Shown: positions 16,736 through 24,249 of the stretch, in pieces
How positions within the stretch are numbered: position 1 is the stretch's first letter
Layout: each line of letters begins with the position of its first letter
Source of the DNA: Rufibacter roseolus
GTDB taxonomy: Bacteria > Bacteroidota > Bacteroidia > Cytophagales > Hymenobacteraceae
Direction: 5' to 3'
Length of the DNA: 64,000 nucleotides
NCBI RefSeq assembly: GCF_017916365.1
Contig: NZ_JAFMSU010000001.1
Location: 868,001 to 932,000, forward strand
Notes under the pieces: generated by a model
Databases searched by the model: none
Told to the model about the DNA's origin: nothing
The model's input: only the letters and a program-made list of their open reading frames with translations
Position numbers and translations under genes: made by a program

Positions 16736-17368
16736 TTACTCGCACTTGCTGAGGAGCGCCAGAGCCCGGCTCTGCCCCCAGCTGGGAAGCAGCGGGTTGG
16801 CGGGCTGGTACACCGAGAACTTTGCCACGGCCGTGGTCAGGAAGGGTTTAGCTACCTCTTTGCCGCCGCCAATCATCTGGGGCATGTTAAAATACTGCTG
16901 GCCCAGCAAGAAATAAGTGCGAGGGTTCTCAGGATTCAGGGTTTTGGCTTTCTCCAGCGCAGTCAAGGCCAGGCCAGAGTACTTCATCCCGCGGCTCATG
17001 GGGGAAATTGAGATGCGGGCCTGGTGCAGAAATCCCTGTAAGGCAAACAACTCAGATTCCTGCGGCTTCAGTTTCAGGCTTTTGTCCAGGTAGGTTTGCG
17101 CTTTGTCCAGCACGGCATCGCGCTGATGGTCTTCTTTGAGCATGAAACTCAGTATGACGTGGGCGTAGGCCGCATAATAGGCGGGCAGCCATTCCTCCGG
17201 CTCGGCCTCGGCAATACGGCTCATCTTGTTGGCCAGGGCTTGCACCTCCTCAGGGGTTTGGGAGGCTTTGAGATCGGTGAGCGCTTCGCCCAGGGCAGCC
17301 TGGAAGTGGCCTTGGGCCTGCACCAGCATCGTGATGAAGAAGAGCGGGAAGAAGAGTAGTTTTTTCAT
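16736..17368 (-). CDS. Exported TPR-like repeat protein
   Basis: From ATG 17368 the protein has about 210 residues with a signal peptide (MKKLLFFPLFFITMLVQAQ). The rest is helical with TPR-like pairs: AYAHVILSFMLKEDHQRDAV, DKSLKLKPQESELFALQGFL and ALEKAKTLNPENPRTYFLLG, the last a clear TPR consensus. An in-frame ATG at 17536 would overlap the end of the receptor gene and a palindrome copy, and lacks a sensible N-terminus, so the start at 17368 is preferred. It follows the TonB-dependent receptor gene by 97 bases and precedes the LytS kinase gene by 68. Role unknown; perhaps a periplasmic accessory of the receptor or kinase. Confidence 0.8.
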   Translation of the reverse strand: MKKLLFFPLFFITMLVQAQGHFQAALGEALTDLKASQTPEEVQALANKMSRIAEAEPEEWLPAYYAAYAHVILSFMLKEDHQRDAVLDKAQTYLDKSLKLKPQESELFALQGFLHQARISISPMSRGMKYSGLALTALEKAKTLNPENPRTYFLLGQQYFNMPQMIGGGKEVAKPFLTTAVAKFSVYQPANPLLPSWGQSRALALLSKCE

Positions 17369-17390
17369 GGCTTTGATTTGAATGGTTTCT

Positions 17391-17426
17391 GTTTTAAGGT
17401 TGATTTTCTGAAAAGAGGGCAAAAAC
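17391..17426. repeat. 36-nt intergenic palindrome, copy 10 (inside an operon)
   Basis: GTTTTAAGGTTGATTTTC and AAAAGAGGGCAAAAAC arms, between the receptor stop and the TPR protein start. Confidence 0.75.
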
Positions 17427-17465
17427 AAGAATCGGTGAACAGCTTCTGGCAATGAGAGGGCAGGG

Positions 17466-19637
17466 TTACCTGGCGCTTTCCTCTTTCCCGTCATTGACCG
17501 AGATGAGGAGGGCCAGCAGCGCGAAACGCTTGGCACCGGGTACTATGGGCTGCACGGCGAACTGGCCCTGGGCATCGGGGGTGGTGCTGTAGCGGTACCC
17601 GAACACGTTGTTGAAGCCCAGCAGGTTGGTGCAGGAGGCGTGCAGAATGGTGGAGTGCCCTTTGATGCTGGTGAGAAAGCTGGCGTTCAGACTCAGATCA
17701 AGGTAGTTTTTGGTGGTGTTTTGCTGAAAACCCTCCTGATTGGGATTGTGGTAAGGACGGCCGCTGGTGTAGCTGAAGGTGGTGCCCACGTAAGTTTTGA
17801 TCGGGTTTACCATCTGCTTGTACACCAGGCTGAGGTTATGGGTAGAGGCGAAGCTGGGGCGGGCTTCCTTCGGAAACCCTTTGTACAGGCGCCTGGTGTC
17901 CAGCAGGGAGTAGGAAACCCAGTAGTCGCCGTGCCTGATGCTCTTTTGGTCGCGCCAGAAAACCTCCACTCCTCGGGCGTAACCGTGGCCGTGGCTGTTG
18001 AACTCGGTGGCGTTCTGCAACTGGAGCGCATTGTACCGCACCAGGTTCTGGTAGCGTTTATAGTAGCCTTCTACCCTGAGTGTTCTCTTGTCTGCCGTAC
18101 GCTGGTAGTTAAGGATATAATGGGTGGCCCGCTCAAACCTGAGCGACTGGTGGTGTTTGAGGTAATCGTTCTCCGGGGTTTGGTAGAAGTGGCCGTAGGC
18201 AAAAGAGACTTGTCCATCGCGGTGCAACTGGTAAGCCACCGCCAGCCTGGGCGACAGGGCCTGTTGATTTAGGAAAGAGGACCTTTCCAGGCGTAGGCCG
18301 GGCCGGGCCACCAGCTTCTGGCCCAGGTACACATCCGCCTCGGCAAAAGCCGCCAGGTTCTGGTCATCCACTAGGCCGTGCCGGGGTTGGGCCGCAGGCG
18401 TTTCTGCGTAAAGCTGCCGGTAGTTTTTCTGTTGGGTTTCCAGACCTGTCCGTAGGGTGACGGCATGCCCCAGGTCCCGTATCATCAAGGCCTTTGCGTT
18501 CCAGGTGTGGGTACCGGTATTTACCCGGGCCTCGCCCGCGGCGATGTCCTCCTGGTTGTAAGTATAGGTGAAACCGGTTTGCATGGTCCATTTCTCCCGG
18601 ATGACCTCTTCATAGGTGGTGTTCAGGAACAGGTTTTGGTTCTGCAGGTCCACCGCAATTGCTTTTGTGGGATGGTCCAGGTCTGACTGTTTCAATGCCA
18701 GGTGCGATGTGGTGTAGGTGCCGTAGAATTTGAGCATCCCCGTTTTAGAGGTCTTCTGCCGGAAAACCACACTACCGGCCCTGGACTCTGGCATGTGCAG
18801 CCAGTTCTGCCGCTGGGGCACCAGGGCCATGTAGGGTCTGAGGTTGTTGTACTCGCCGGAAACGGCCAGGGAGGTGTTCGTCCAGCGTTTGGTGCGGGAA
18901 AAGCTGGCGCCCACGCTCATGAGCGAAATGCCGGTTTGCGACTCTTCGGCCAGGTCCTGGCTCTGGAGCAGTAGCGCCGAGGAAAGCGCCTGCCCGTACT
19001 CGGCTGAGTATCCGCCGGAGCTGAAAGCCATGCCAGTGAATAGAAAAGGCGAGAACCTGCCCCGTGAAGGCACATCCGGTACGCTGGCGTTATAAGGACT
19101 TGCTACCGGCAAACCATCAATAAAGGTTCTGGTCTCGTAGCTGTCGCCGCCCCGCACAAACAGCTTTCCCTCTTCGCCCACCTTCTGGGTGCCGGGCAAG
19201 GTGTTGATGGCTCCCATGATATCGGCGGTGGCGCCGGCTGTGGTGACAATGTCTCTGGAGGTGAGCAGGGCACTCCGTTTCTCATCGCTGGCCTCAAACG
19301 CCCCTGCCGAGATCTGCACCATCTGTAGCTGGCGGTAATCTGGCTTCAGGGTGAACCTAAGGGAGGATTGCGTTTTGGTCAGGTCTATTTCGCGCTCCAG
19401 GGTAGAGAAACCCAGGAAACTGATCACCAGCGTCTGAGGGCCCGTTTGCTTGGAGGTGAATTTGAAATGCCCGGTTTCATCGGTGGAGGCGCCGTCATAA
19501 AGACCCTTCAGGTACACGTTGGCCCCAATCACCGGCTGCCCGGCTTCGTCTTGTACCTGGCCTTGCAGAAGGCTTTGCGCCCCGGTGACCCCGGAGGTGA
19601 GCAGCAGAAGGAAAGAAAGAAGAGTAAAGGTTTTCAT
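17466..19637 (-). CDS. TonB-dependent outer-membrane receptor with carboxypeptidase-regulatory-like domain
   Basis: 723 residues. Signal peptide (MKTFTLLSFLLLLTSGVTGAQ), then a CarboxypepD_reg-like domain (GQVQDEAGQPVIGANVYLKG, GHFKFTSKQTGPQTLVISFLGF), a plug domain (SALLTSRDIVTTAGATADIM, GEEGKLFVRGGDSYETRTFI) and a long beta-barrel. At this size and without a SusD partner it resembles siderophore or metal receptors more than a SusC glycan receptor. It should take up a scarce ligand with TonB energy. First gene of a likely operon with the TPR protein, LytS kinase and LytTR regulator; such grouping suggests signalling linked to the receptor's ligand. The ligand cannot be told. Confidence 0.92.
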   Translation of the reverse strand: MKTFTLLSFLLLLTSGVTGAQSLLQGQVQDEAGQPVIGANVYLKGLYDGASTDETGHFKFTSKQTGPQTLVISFLGFSTLEREIDLTKTQSSLRFTLKPDYRQLQMVQISAGAFEASDEKRSALLTSRDIVTTAGATADIMGAINTLPGTQKVGEEGKLFVRGGDSYETRTFIDGLPVASPYNASVPDVPSRGRFSPFLFTGMAFSSGGYSAEYGQALSSALLLQSQDLAEESQTGISLMSVGASFSRTKRWTNTSLAVSGEYNNLRPYMALVPQRQNWLHMPESRAGSVVFRQKTSKTGMLKFYGTYTTSHLALKQSDLDHPTKAIAVDLQNQNLFLNTTYEEVIREKWTMQTGFTYTYNQEDIAAGEARVNTGTHTWNAKALMIRDLGHAVTLRTGLETQQKNYRQLYAETPAAQPRHGLVDDQNLAAFAEADVYLGQKLVARPGLRLERSSFLNQQALSPRLAVAYQLHRDGQVSFAYGHFYQTPENDYLKHHQSLRFERATHYILNYQRTADKRTLRVEGYYKRYQNLVRYNALQLQNATEFNSHGHGYARGVEVFWRDQKSIRHGDYWVSYSLLDTRRLYKGFPKEARPSFASTHNLSLVYKQMVNPIKTYVGTTFSYTSGRPYHNPNQEGFQQNTTKNYLDLSLNASFLTSIKGHSTILHASCTNLLGFNNVFGYRYSTTPDAQGQFAVQPIVPGAKRFALLALLISVNDGKEESAR

Positions 19638-19957
19638 GGCGGTCTCGGTTAGGTTCTGGACAAATATGAACCACCGGAAACCTGCCTGAAATTAAAAGGA
19701 GATGAACTGTAAACAGAGGAAGATGAAACGTAAAGGAGGAAGGATAGACTGCAGCGCCCGAAAATGAAAACAAGCGGCCAAAGTTTACAGGAATGCCATA
19801 TAGGGGGCACCAGTTCTCTGGTGCCCCTCAGTTCTAAGCAGCCGCTTGCCATCAGCTTAATGTAAAAAAGCGTTGGATATAGGGGCGTTTTCTGTAGGTT
19901 TTTCGTACTTCCTTCCCAAACCATCTACTCGCCTGGAACTGAATTAGGAAAAGTTAA
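19638..19957. other. 320-base gap upstream of the receptor gene
   Basis: No coding region supported. It should contain the receptor promoter, not located. It holds the hairpin at 19804-19827. Confidence 0.5.
19804..19827 (-). terminator. Hairpin, probable terminator of the downstream-strand membrane gene
   Basis: GGGGCACCAG / CTGGTGCCCC, a perfect 10-bp stem with loop TTCT, 130 bases past the stop of the 19958-20803 gene. No clear T tract, so termination is only likely. Confidence 0.5.
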
Positions 19958-20803
19958 TCAAGAGGCTACCGTTAAGTGGGCTTCTACTTCTTTTATGACA
20001 TGTTCTTTAGGGGCAGAAGACGCAGGCACGGCCTCTTTTCTGGGTTTGTTGAAGGTAAGCGTCAACAAATCATTCATTGCTGTCTGCTGTTCCATGTATT
20101 TGAGGAGGGAGTAGATAAAGAAGATGATGCCCAGCATCTCCAGCACTTCTTCCACGGAGGTGAACATTTTGTAGACAAGGCTTATTCGGCTGCCTTTGTC
20201 TGCCATGAAATCACCGCCAATCATCTCCATGCCTACGGCTCCGGCAATGAAGATGGCCCCGGCCCCTATAAACCTCAGGAGCGTGGTTCTGGGCAGTGAC
20301 AGCACAAACTTAACCAGGTACAGGCCTACCAGCATGAAGAAGAGGAGGTAAGGCACAAACCAGGCAAAATTCAGGTATCCCAGGTTGTCTTGCTGCAGTG
20401 ATTGTTTAAGAAAGCCCCTGGTAGGTTTCACCAGTAGTTCGTGCAGGGAAAATAACTCATCAGCAGACAGCCAGGCAAACATGCAGCCCATGAGGTACCA
20501 CTTTCTGTGGTGTCTGGGTTTTGCACTGTTCTTTACGTGCCTGGAGATGGTGAACAGCAGGATTGCGCTGACCAGTAAGTTGATGGCTGAAAAGTAGGTG
20601 GGGATATTTCTTTCCCCATCCATCGCAAACATGCCTGTCACGTAATATTGAAAGGAATAGGAAGCGGTGATAGACGGATCAACATAAGTCCTGAGGTAAT
20701 ACTCTACGGCAATGGCACTTGCATCCAATACCATCAAAACAATCAGAACCCTCATGAGATACCATAAGGCAGATGCAGGCTTTAAAGTGTAACGATTTTC
20801 CAT
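19958..20803 (-). CDS. Polytopic membrane protein of unknown function
   Basis: 281 residues from ATG 20803. A longer frame to 20917 adds AT-rich codons with no signal and is not preferred. Six or seven hydrophobic segments are visible (for example WYLMRVLIVLMVLDASAIAV, YFSAINLLVSAILLFTI, FAWFVPYLLFFMLVGLYLV, EEVLEMLGIIFFIYSLLKYM). Between segments there is ADELFSLHELLVKP, and acidic residues within helices recur (SADE, EMIGGDF). The C-terminal 50 residues are soluble and charged. I do not recognise the family. The gene stands alone, with an AT-rich upstream region. Confidence 0.8.
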   Translation of the reverse strand: MENRYTLKPASALWYLMRVLIVLMVLDASAIAVEYYLRTYVDPSITASYSFQYYVTGMFAMDGERNIPTYFSAINLLVSAILLFTISRHVKNSAKPRHHRKWYLMGCMFAWLSADELFSLHELLVKPTRGFLKQSLQQDNLGYLNFAWFVPYLLFFMLVGLYLVKFVLSLPRTTLLRFIGAGAIFIAGAVGMEMIGGDFMADKGSRISLVYKMFTSVEEVLEMLGIIFFIYSLLKYMEQQTAMNDLLTLTFNKPRKEAVPASSAPKEHVIKEVEAHLTVAS

Positions 20804-21271
20804 ATAATAATTGATTATAAACTCTTTTAGAAGATGCGGTGGCGTGGGCCTGGCAATCTGGTTGAGCGTATGCCAATAATAGTTATAATTAATAATAAAA
20901 TAAAACAATAATAACAATAAATATTATTTTACTAGGGTTTTTATACTATGCGGTTTATACCAATTTGTATGTTGTTAGTGTTTGACGATGCCTGGACATG
21001 AAGGGAGAAGTGGGTTTTTAGCGTCAGGTAATGGTTGATTAAGGAAAGGGTTATTGTATTGAGAACAGATTGCTGTTTATAACAGAACCTGGCCCGTCAT
21101 TTTCCTGGGTTTGGCTTCTGAAAGAAATAGAGCCAGTGAGAAAACTGTGCTTCTAGAGTTGCGGACCGGCTGGAAACTGTTACAAGTAAATCCGTTAAAG
21201 GTCTCAGCAGTTAGGAACCAGAGTTGAGGCAGATTCGGCGTGATAGAAACTCTTGTAAATTGCGGCAATAC

Positions 21272-21307
21272 GTTTCAGGCCCCTTTTGCGGAAAACACCC
21301 TGTAAAT
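21272..21307. repeat. 36-nt intergenic palindrome, copy 11
   Basis: GTTTCAGGCCCCTTTTGC and GGAAAACACCCTGTAAAT arms. Confidence 0.7.
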
Positions 21308-21344
21308 AGCCCTCTTCCGACGTGCAAACCATAACGGTAAACAA

Positions 21345-21390
21345 AGTAAAACAGCAAGAGCCCGCCAAAGCGGGCTCTTGCTGTTTTACT
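21345..21390 (-). terminator. Strong terminator of the charged-helix protein gene
   Basis: A perfect 21-bp stem (21345-21365 with 21370-21390), core CAAGAGCCCGC / GCGGGCTCTTG, loop CAAA. The A-rich left side gives a T tract on the minus strand. Confidence 0.85.
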
Positions 21391-21420
21391 TTTCAACTTA
21401 CAGTAAAGTTGAAAGTGTTG

Positions 21421-21927
21421 TTATTCGTTAGACGCGATCTTGCGGTTAGCTTCTTTCTCTTTGGCGGCCATTTTACGGGCAGCTTCCTTTTCTTTCAAGG
21501 CTTGGGCGCGTTGCTTGGCAGCTTCTTTTCTGGCTTCTTCTTTCTCTTTCATCGCCAGTTTTGCCTGGCGCTGTTTTTCTTTGGCTGCCGCTGCTTTCTC
21601 CTTCAAAGCCTCTTCGCGTTCTTCTTCTTTCTGCTTCAGGGCTTCCTCTCTTTCTTTCATAGCCACTCTTCTTGCCTCTTCCTTCTGGGCGTAAGCTTCA
21701 TCCATTGCCTCGTACTTAGCGTCTATCTGGGCTTCGCGCGCAATTTGCTTCTGTTTGGCTAATTCTTTGCGCTCTTTCGCTTTTTGCTTGGCCAGTTCGG
21801 CACGCTCTTTTTCTTTTTGTTTCATTTGAGCTGCCCGCTCTTTGCTCTTCTGAGCAGCACTTTGGGCTTGAGCTGAACCTAACGCTAAGGCAAATACAAA
21901 CAGGAGGAGAGTAAGGTGTTTCATCAT
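21421..21927 (-). CDS. Exported Lys/Glu/Ala-rich helical protein
   Basis: About 168 residues from ATG 21927 (or 167 from the adjacent ATG at 21924); the longer frame to 21972 lacks a signal at its start. Signal peptide MKHLTLLLFVFALALGSAQA, then an almost pure run of Lys, Glu, Ala, Arg and Gln in words such as KEKERAELAKQKAKERKELA and KEREEALKQKEEEREEALKE. This should form one long charged single helix or coiled coil in the periplasm. No catalytic motif. A compact single gene with a strong terminator. Role unknown; similar low-complexity exported proteins are seen in Bacteroidota. Confidence 0.8.
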   Translation of the reverse strand: MMKHLTLLLFVFALALGSAQAQSAAQKSKERAAQMKQKEKERAELAKQKAKERKELAKQKQIAREAQIDAKYEAMDEAYAQKEEARRVAMKEREEALKQKEEEREEALKEKAAAAKEKQRQAKLAMKEKEEARKEAAKQRAQALKEKEAARKMAAKEKEANRKIASNE

Positions 21928-22523
21928 AGTTTTTGTGTTTGGGAGATAGTCTTTGTTGTCGTTGCAAATCAAAATAATTTATGGAGTAAATCCTAATATT
22001 CACAGGTGAAATTCCTTTTGTAAGGTTTGGTTATAATAAAACTAAGTTGTATGCCTTTCAAAACGGGCGTTTGTTCATCTATTTTCCTTTGTTCAGAAAG
22101 CAGTGAAACAGTTTTTAAGTTGAAACTGACGGATTTTGGGCATTACGGACAAGTAGAGGAGAAGGATACTAATATATAGGATTTTTAATATAGTGGTTTT
22201 GTTGATTAAGCCACTTGCTGATATTAAACTTGCCTTTTTGTGCTAGAATAAATACTAAAAGGATGGCTCTGCACCCTTGTGGTTATACCTGCCAGGAGGG
22301 GTTTGGCTCCAGGAATACCCAATTTCCTGTAATTAGAACCTAAAGTATTTCCTCAATGGATGGGTGCTGGCGTTAAAGTGTTAGAAGCTTTTACGGGACT
22401 TGAGGAGGAGAGATACACTGCTTCGTTTTAATTGTCTGTAACCCCTTCTCTGCGCTTCTCCTTGTTCTTCAAAGCTCTGGCAGCCATAGTACTAAAGATT
22501 GAAATAACAAACGCGGGAAACTG

Positions 22524-22559
22524 GTTTAGAAGCCCTTTTCAGTAAAACAGGCTTAAAAC
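22524..22559. repeat. 36-nt intergenic palindrome, copy 12
   Basis: GTTTAGAAGCCCTTTTC and GTAAAACAGGCTTAAAAC arms. It lies directly beyond the asnS terminator hairpin. Confidence 0.7.
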
Positions 22560-22563
22560 AAAA

Positions 22564-22594
22564 CCGGCCTACCGTCATGCAGACGGTAGGCCGG
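22564..22594 (-). terminator. asnS terminator hairpin
   Basis: CCGGCCTACCGTC / GACGGTAGGCCGG, a perfect 13-bp stem with loop ATGCA, followed on the minus strand by a T-rich stretch. Confidence 0.8.
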
Positions 22595-22627
22595 TCCATA
22601 GCCTTCACGGCTTGGGGTAAGATCTTA

Positions 22628-24016
22628 TTAGAATTCGGCGCTCTTAGGGAAACGAGGGAAAGGAATTACGTCTCTGATGTTGCCCATGCCGGTCACAAAC
22701 AGCAGCAGACGCTCAAAGCCCAACCCGAATCCGCTGTGCGGCACGGTCCCGAAGCGGCGGGTATCCAGGAACCACCACATCTCTTTTTCGGGTACGCCCA
22801 TCTCCCGCATGCGGGTCACCAGCTTCTCGTAACTTTCCTCGCGCTGCGATCCGCCAATAATCTCGCCGATACCTGGGAACAACACGTCCATGGCGCGCAC
22901 GGTTTTGCCGTCCTCGTTGAGTTTCATGTAGAAAGACTTGATGTCTTTGGGGTAGTTCGTCAAAATCACCGGTTTCTTGAAGTGTTTCTCCACCAGGTAG
23001 CGCTCGTGTTCGCTTTGCAGGTCGGTGCCCCAGTCTACCTTGTATTCAAACTTCTGCTTGGCAGTTTTCAAGACCTCAATGGCCTCGGTGTAGGTCAGGC
23101 GCTGGAAGTCGTTCTCCACCACAAAGTTCAGGCGGGGGAGCAGTTCCTTGTCGTACATGTCGTTCAGGAACTGGAGATCGTCCATGCAGTTGTCCAGGGC
23201 GTAGCGAACCAAATACTTCAGGAAGTCCTCGGCCAATTCCATGTTGTCTTCCAGTTCATAGAAGGCCATCTCGGGCTCAATCATCCAGAACTCGGCCAGG
23301 TGACGGCTGGTGTTGGAGTTCTCGGCCCGGAACGTAGGTCCGAAGGTGTAGATCTCAGACAAAGCCATGGCCGTCACCTCGCCCTCTAATTGGCCAGACA
23401 CGGTGAGGTTGGTTGATTTCCCGAAGAAGTCTTCAGAGAAATCCACTTCGCCGGTCTCCGTTTTGGGCGGATTCACCGGATCAAGCGTAGTCACCCGGAA
23501 CATCTCGCCGGCACCCTCAGCGTCTGAAGCCGTGATAATGGGCGTATGGATGTAAAAGAAGCCTTTCTGGTTGAAGTACTGGTGCACGGCAAACGCCATG
23601 GCGTGGCGCACGCGCAGCACTGCGCCAAACGTGTTGGTACGCGGGCGCAGGTGGGCAATCTCGCGCAGGAACTCCAAAGAGTGGCCTTTTTTCTGCAGCG
23701 GGTAGGTCTCAGGGTCGGCGGTGCCCAGTACTTCCACGGTGCGGGCTTGGATCTCCACGGTCTGGCCTTTGCCCTGGCTCTGCACCAAAGTGCCCACCAC
23801 AGAGACACTGGCGCCGGTAGTCACCTCTTTCAGGCTCTCCTCAGAGAACACCGTCATGTCAGCCACCACCTGGATATTGTTTATGGTAGAGCCGTCGTTC
23901 ACGGCAATAAACGTCACGTACTTGTTGCCGCGCTTGGTGCGCACCCAACCTTTTACCAACACCTCCTGGCCACTGGGCTCCGTCTGGAGGACTTCCTTTA
24001 CTTTGGTTCTTTTCAT
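22628..24016 (-). CDS. asnS: Asparagine--tRNA ligase
   Basis: Charges tRNA-Asn with asparagine. 462 residues from ATG 24016, the family length; an in-frame start at 24040 would lie in a repeat-rich leader. N-terminal OB-fold anticodon domain ([34 protein letters not shown]), class II motif 1 around [19 protein letters not shown], motif 2 with [20 protein letters not shown], and motif 3 [18 protein letters not shown]. The absence of the AspRS-specific insertion and the NTSRHLAEF signature separate it from aspartyl enzymes. A single gene with a clear terminator, divergent from rpoN. Confidence 0.96.
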   Translation of the reverse strand: MKRTKVKEVLQTEPSGQEVLVKGWVRTKRGNKYVTFIAVNDGSTINNIQVVADMTVFSEESLKEVTTGASVSVVGTLVQSQGKGQTVEIQARTVEVLGTADPETYPLQKKGHSLEFLREIAHLRPRTNTFGAVLRVRHAMAFAVHQYFNQKGFFYIHTPIITASDAEGAGEMFRVTTLDPVNPPKTETGEVDFSEDFFGKSTNLTVSGQLEGEVTAMALSEIYTFGPTFRAENSNTSRHLAEFWMIEPEMAFYELEDNMELAEDFLKYLVRYALDNCMDDLQFLNDMYDKELLPRLNFVVENDFQRLTYTEAIEVLKTAKQKFEYKVDWGTDLQSEHERYLVEKHFKKPVILTNYPKDIKSFYMKLNEDGKTVRAMDVLFPGIGEIIGGSQREESYEKLVTRMREMGVPEKEMWWFLDTRRFGTVPHSGFGLGFERLLLFVTGMGNIRDVIPFPRFPKSAEF

Positions 24017-24023
24017 GTTAATT

Positions 24024-24145
24024 GTAGTATCACGTAGCATGTATCAAGTAGCACGTATTTGACCGTTGCAAAAGTAGGTATCCAATTGCAAATAAATCTT
24101 ACCTAAAGGAAGAGTCTTGCTACCCGATACCTGATACTTGATACC
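24024..24145. repeat. Inverted repeat of TATCAAGTA-like words upstream of asnS
   Basis: Left half (24024-24059) carries GTATCACGTAGC, ATGTATCAAGTAGCACGTAT; right half (24115-24145) carries GCTACCCGATACC, TGATACTTGATACC. The halves are imperfect complements separated by about 55 bases. In the asnS-rpoN divergent spacer. Confidence 0.6.
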
Positions 24146-24180
24146 TCGCGCTATAACGCGAACTTCAAAATTAACCTTTT

Positions 24181-24212
24181 TTGCAATCCAGTAGTAAAAA
24201 ACCATAACTTTG
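24181..24212 (+). promoter_or_regulatory. Predicted Bacteroidota promoter of rpoN
   Basis: TTG at 24181-24183, a 21-base spacer, then TAACTTTG at 24205-24212, matching the -33 TTG / -7 TAnnTTTG consensus. Transcription should begin about 30 bases before the rpoN ATG. Confidence 0.7.
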
Positions 24213-24249
24213 GGCTAGTCCGCACTTGTGTGGTTGATGCCGTTTTCAT

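Larger units (their letters stand above)
20804..21420. other. 617-base gap, AT-rich at its left end
   Basis: Bases 20870-20940 are extremely AT-rich (AATAAT runs), the likely promoter region of the membrane protein gene. A short minus-strand open frame at 21077-21268 has no support. Contains palindrome copy 11 and the terminator of the charged-helix gene. Confidence 0.5.
21928..22627. other. 700-base gap without a supported gene
   Basis: No coding region. Contains a variant palindrome-like element (GTTT 22069 to AAAC 22109, 41 nt, with a longer loop), palindrome copy 12 and the asnS terminator. The stretch around 22160-22230 is AT-rich. The bulk (22230-22500) shows nothing I can name. Confidence 0.5.

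Noticed and set aside
19871-19910. GCGTTGGATATAGGGGCGTTTTC stretch resembling a palindrome left arm (written here as one 23-base motif in part only: GGGGCGTTTTC)
   Set aside because: Ends and centre do not fit the 36-nt spacing.
22069-22109. GTTT...AAAC element of 41 nt
   Set aside because: Same ends as the palindrome family but five bases longer, with weak arms; noted as a variant and not counted.
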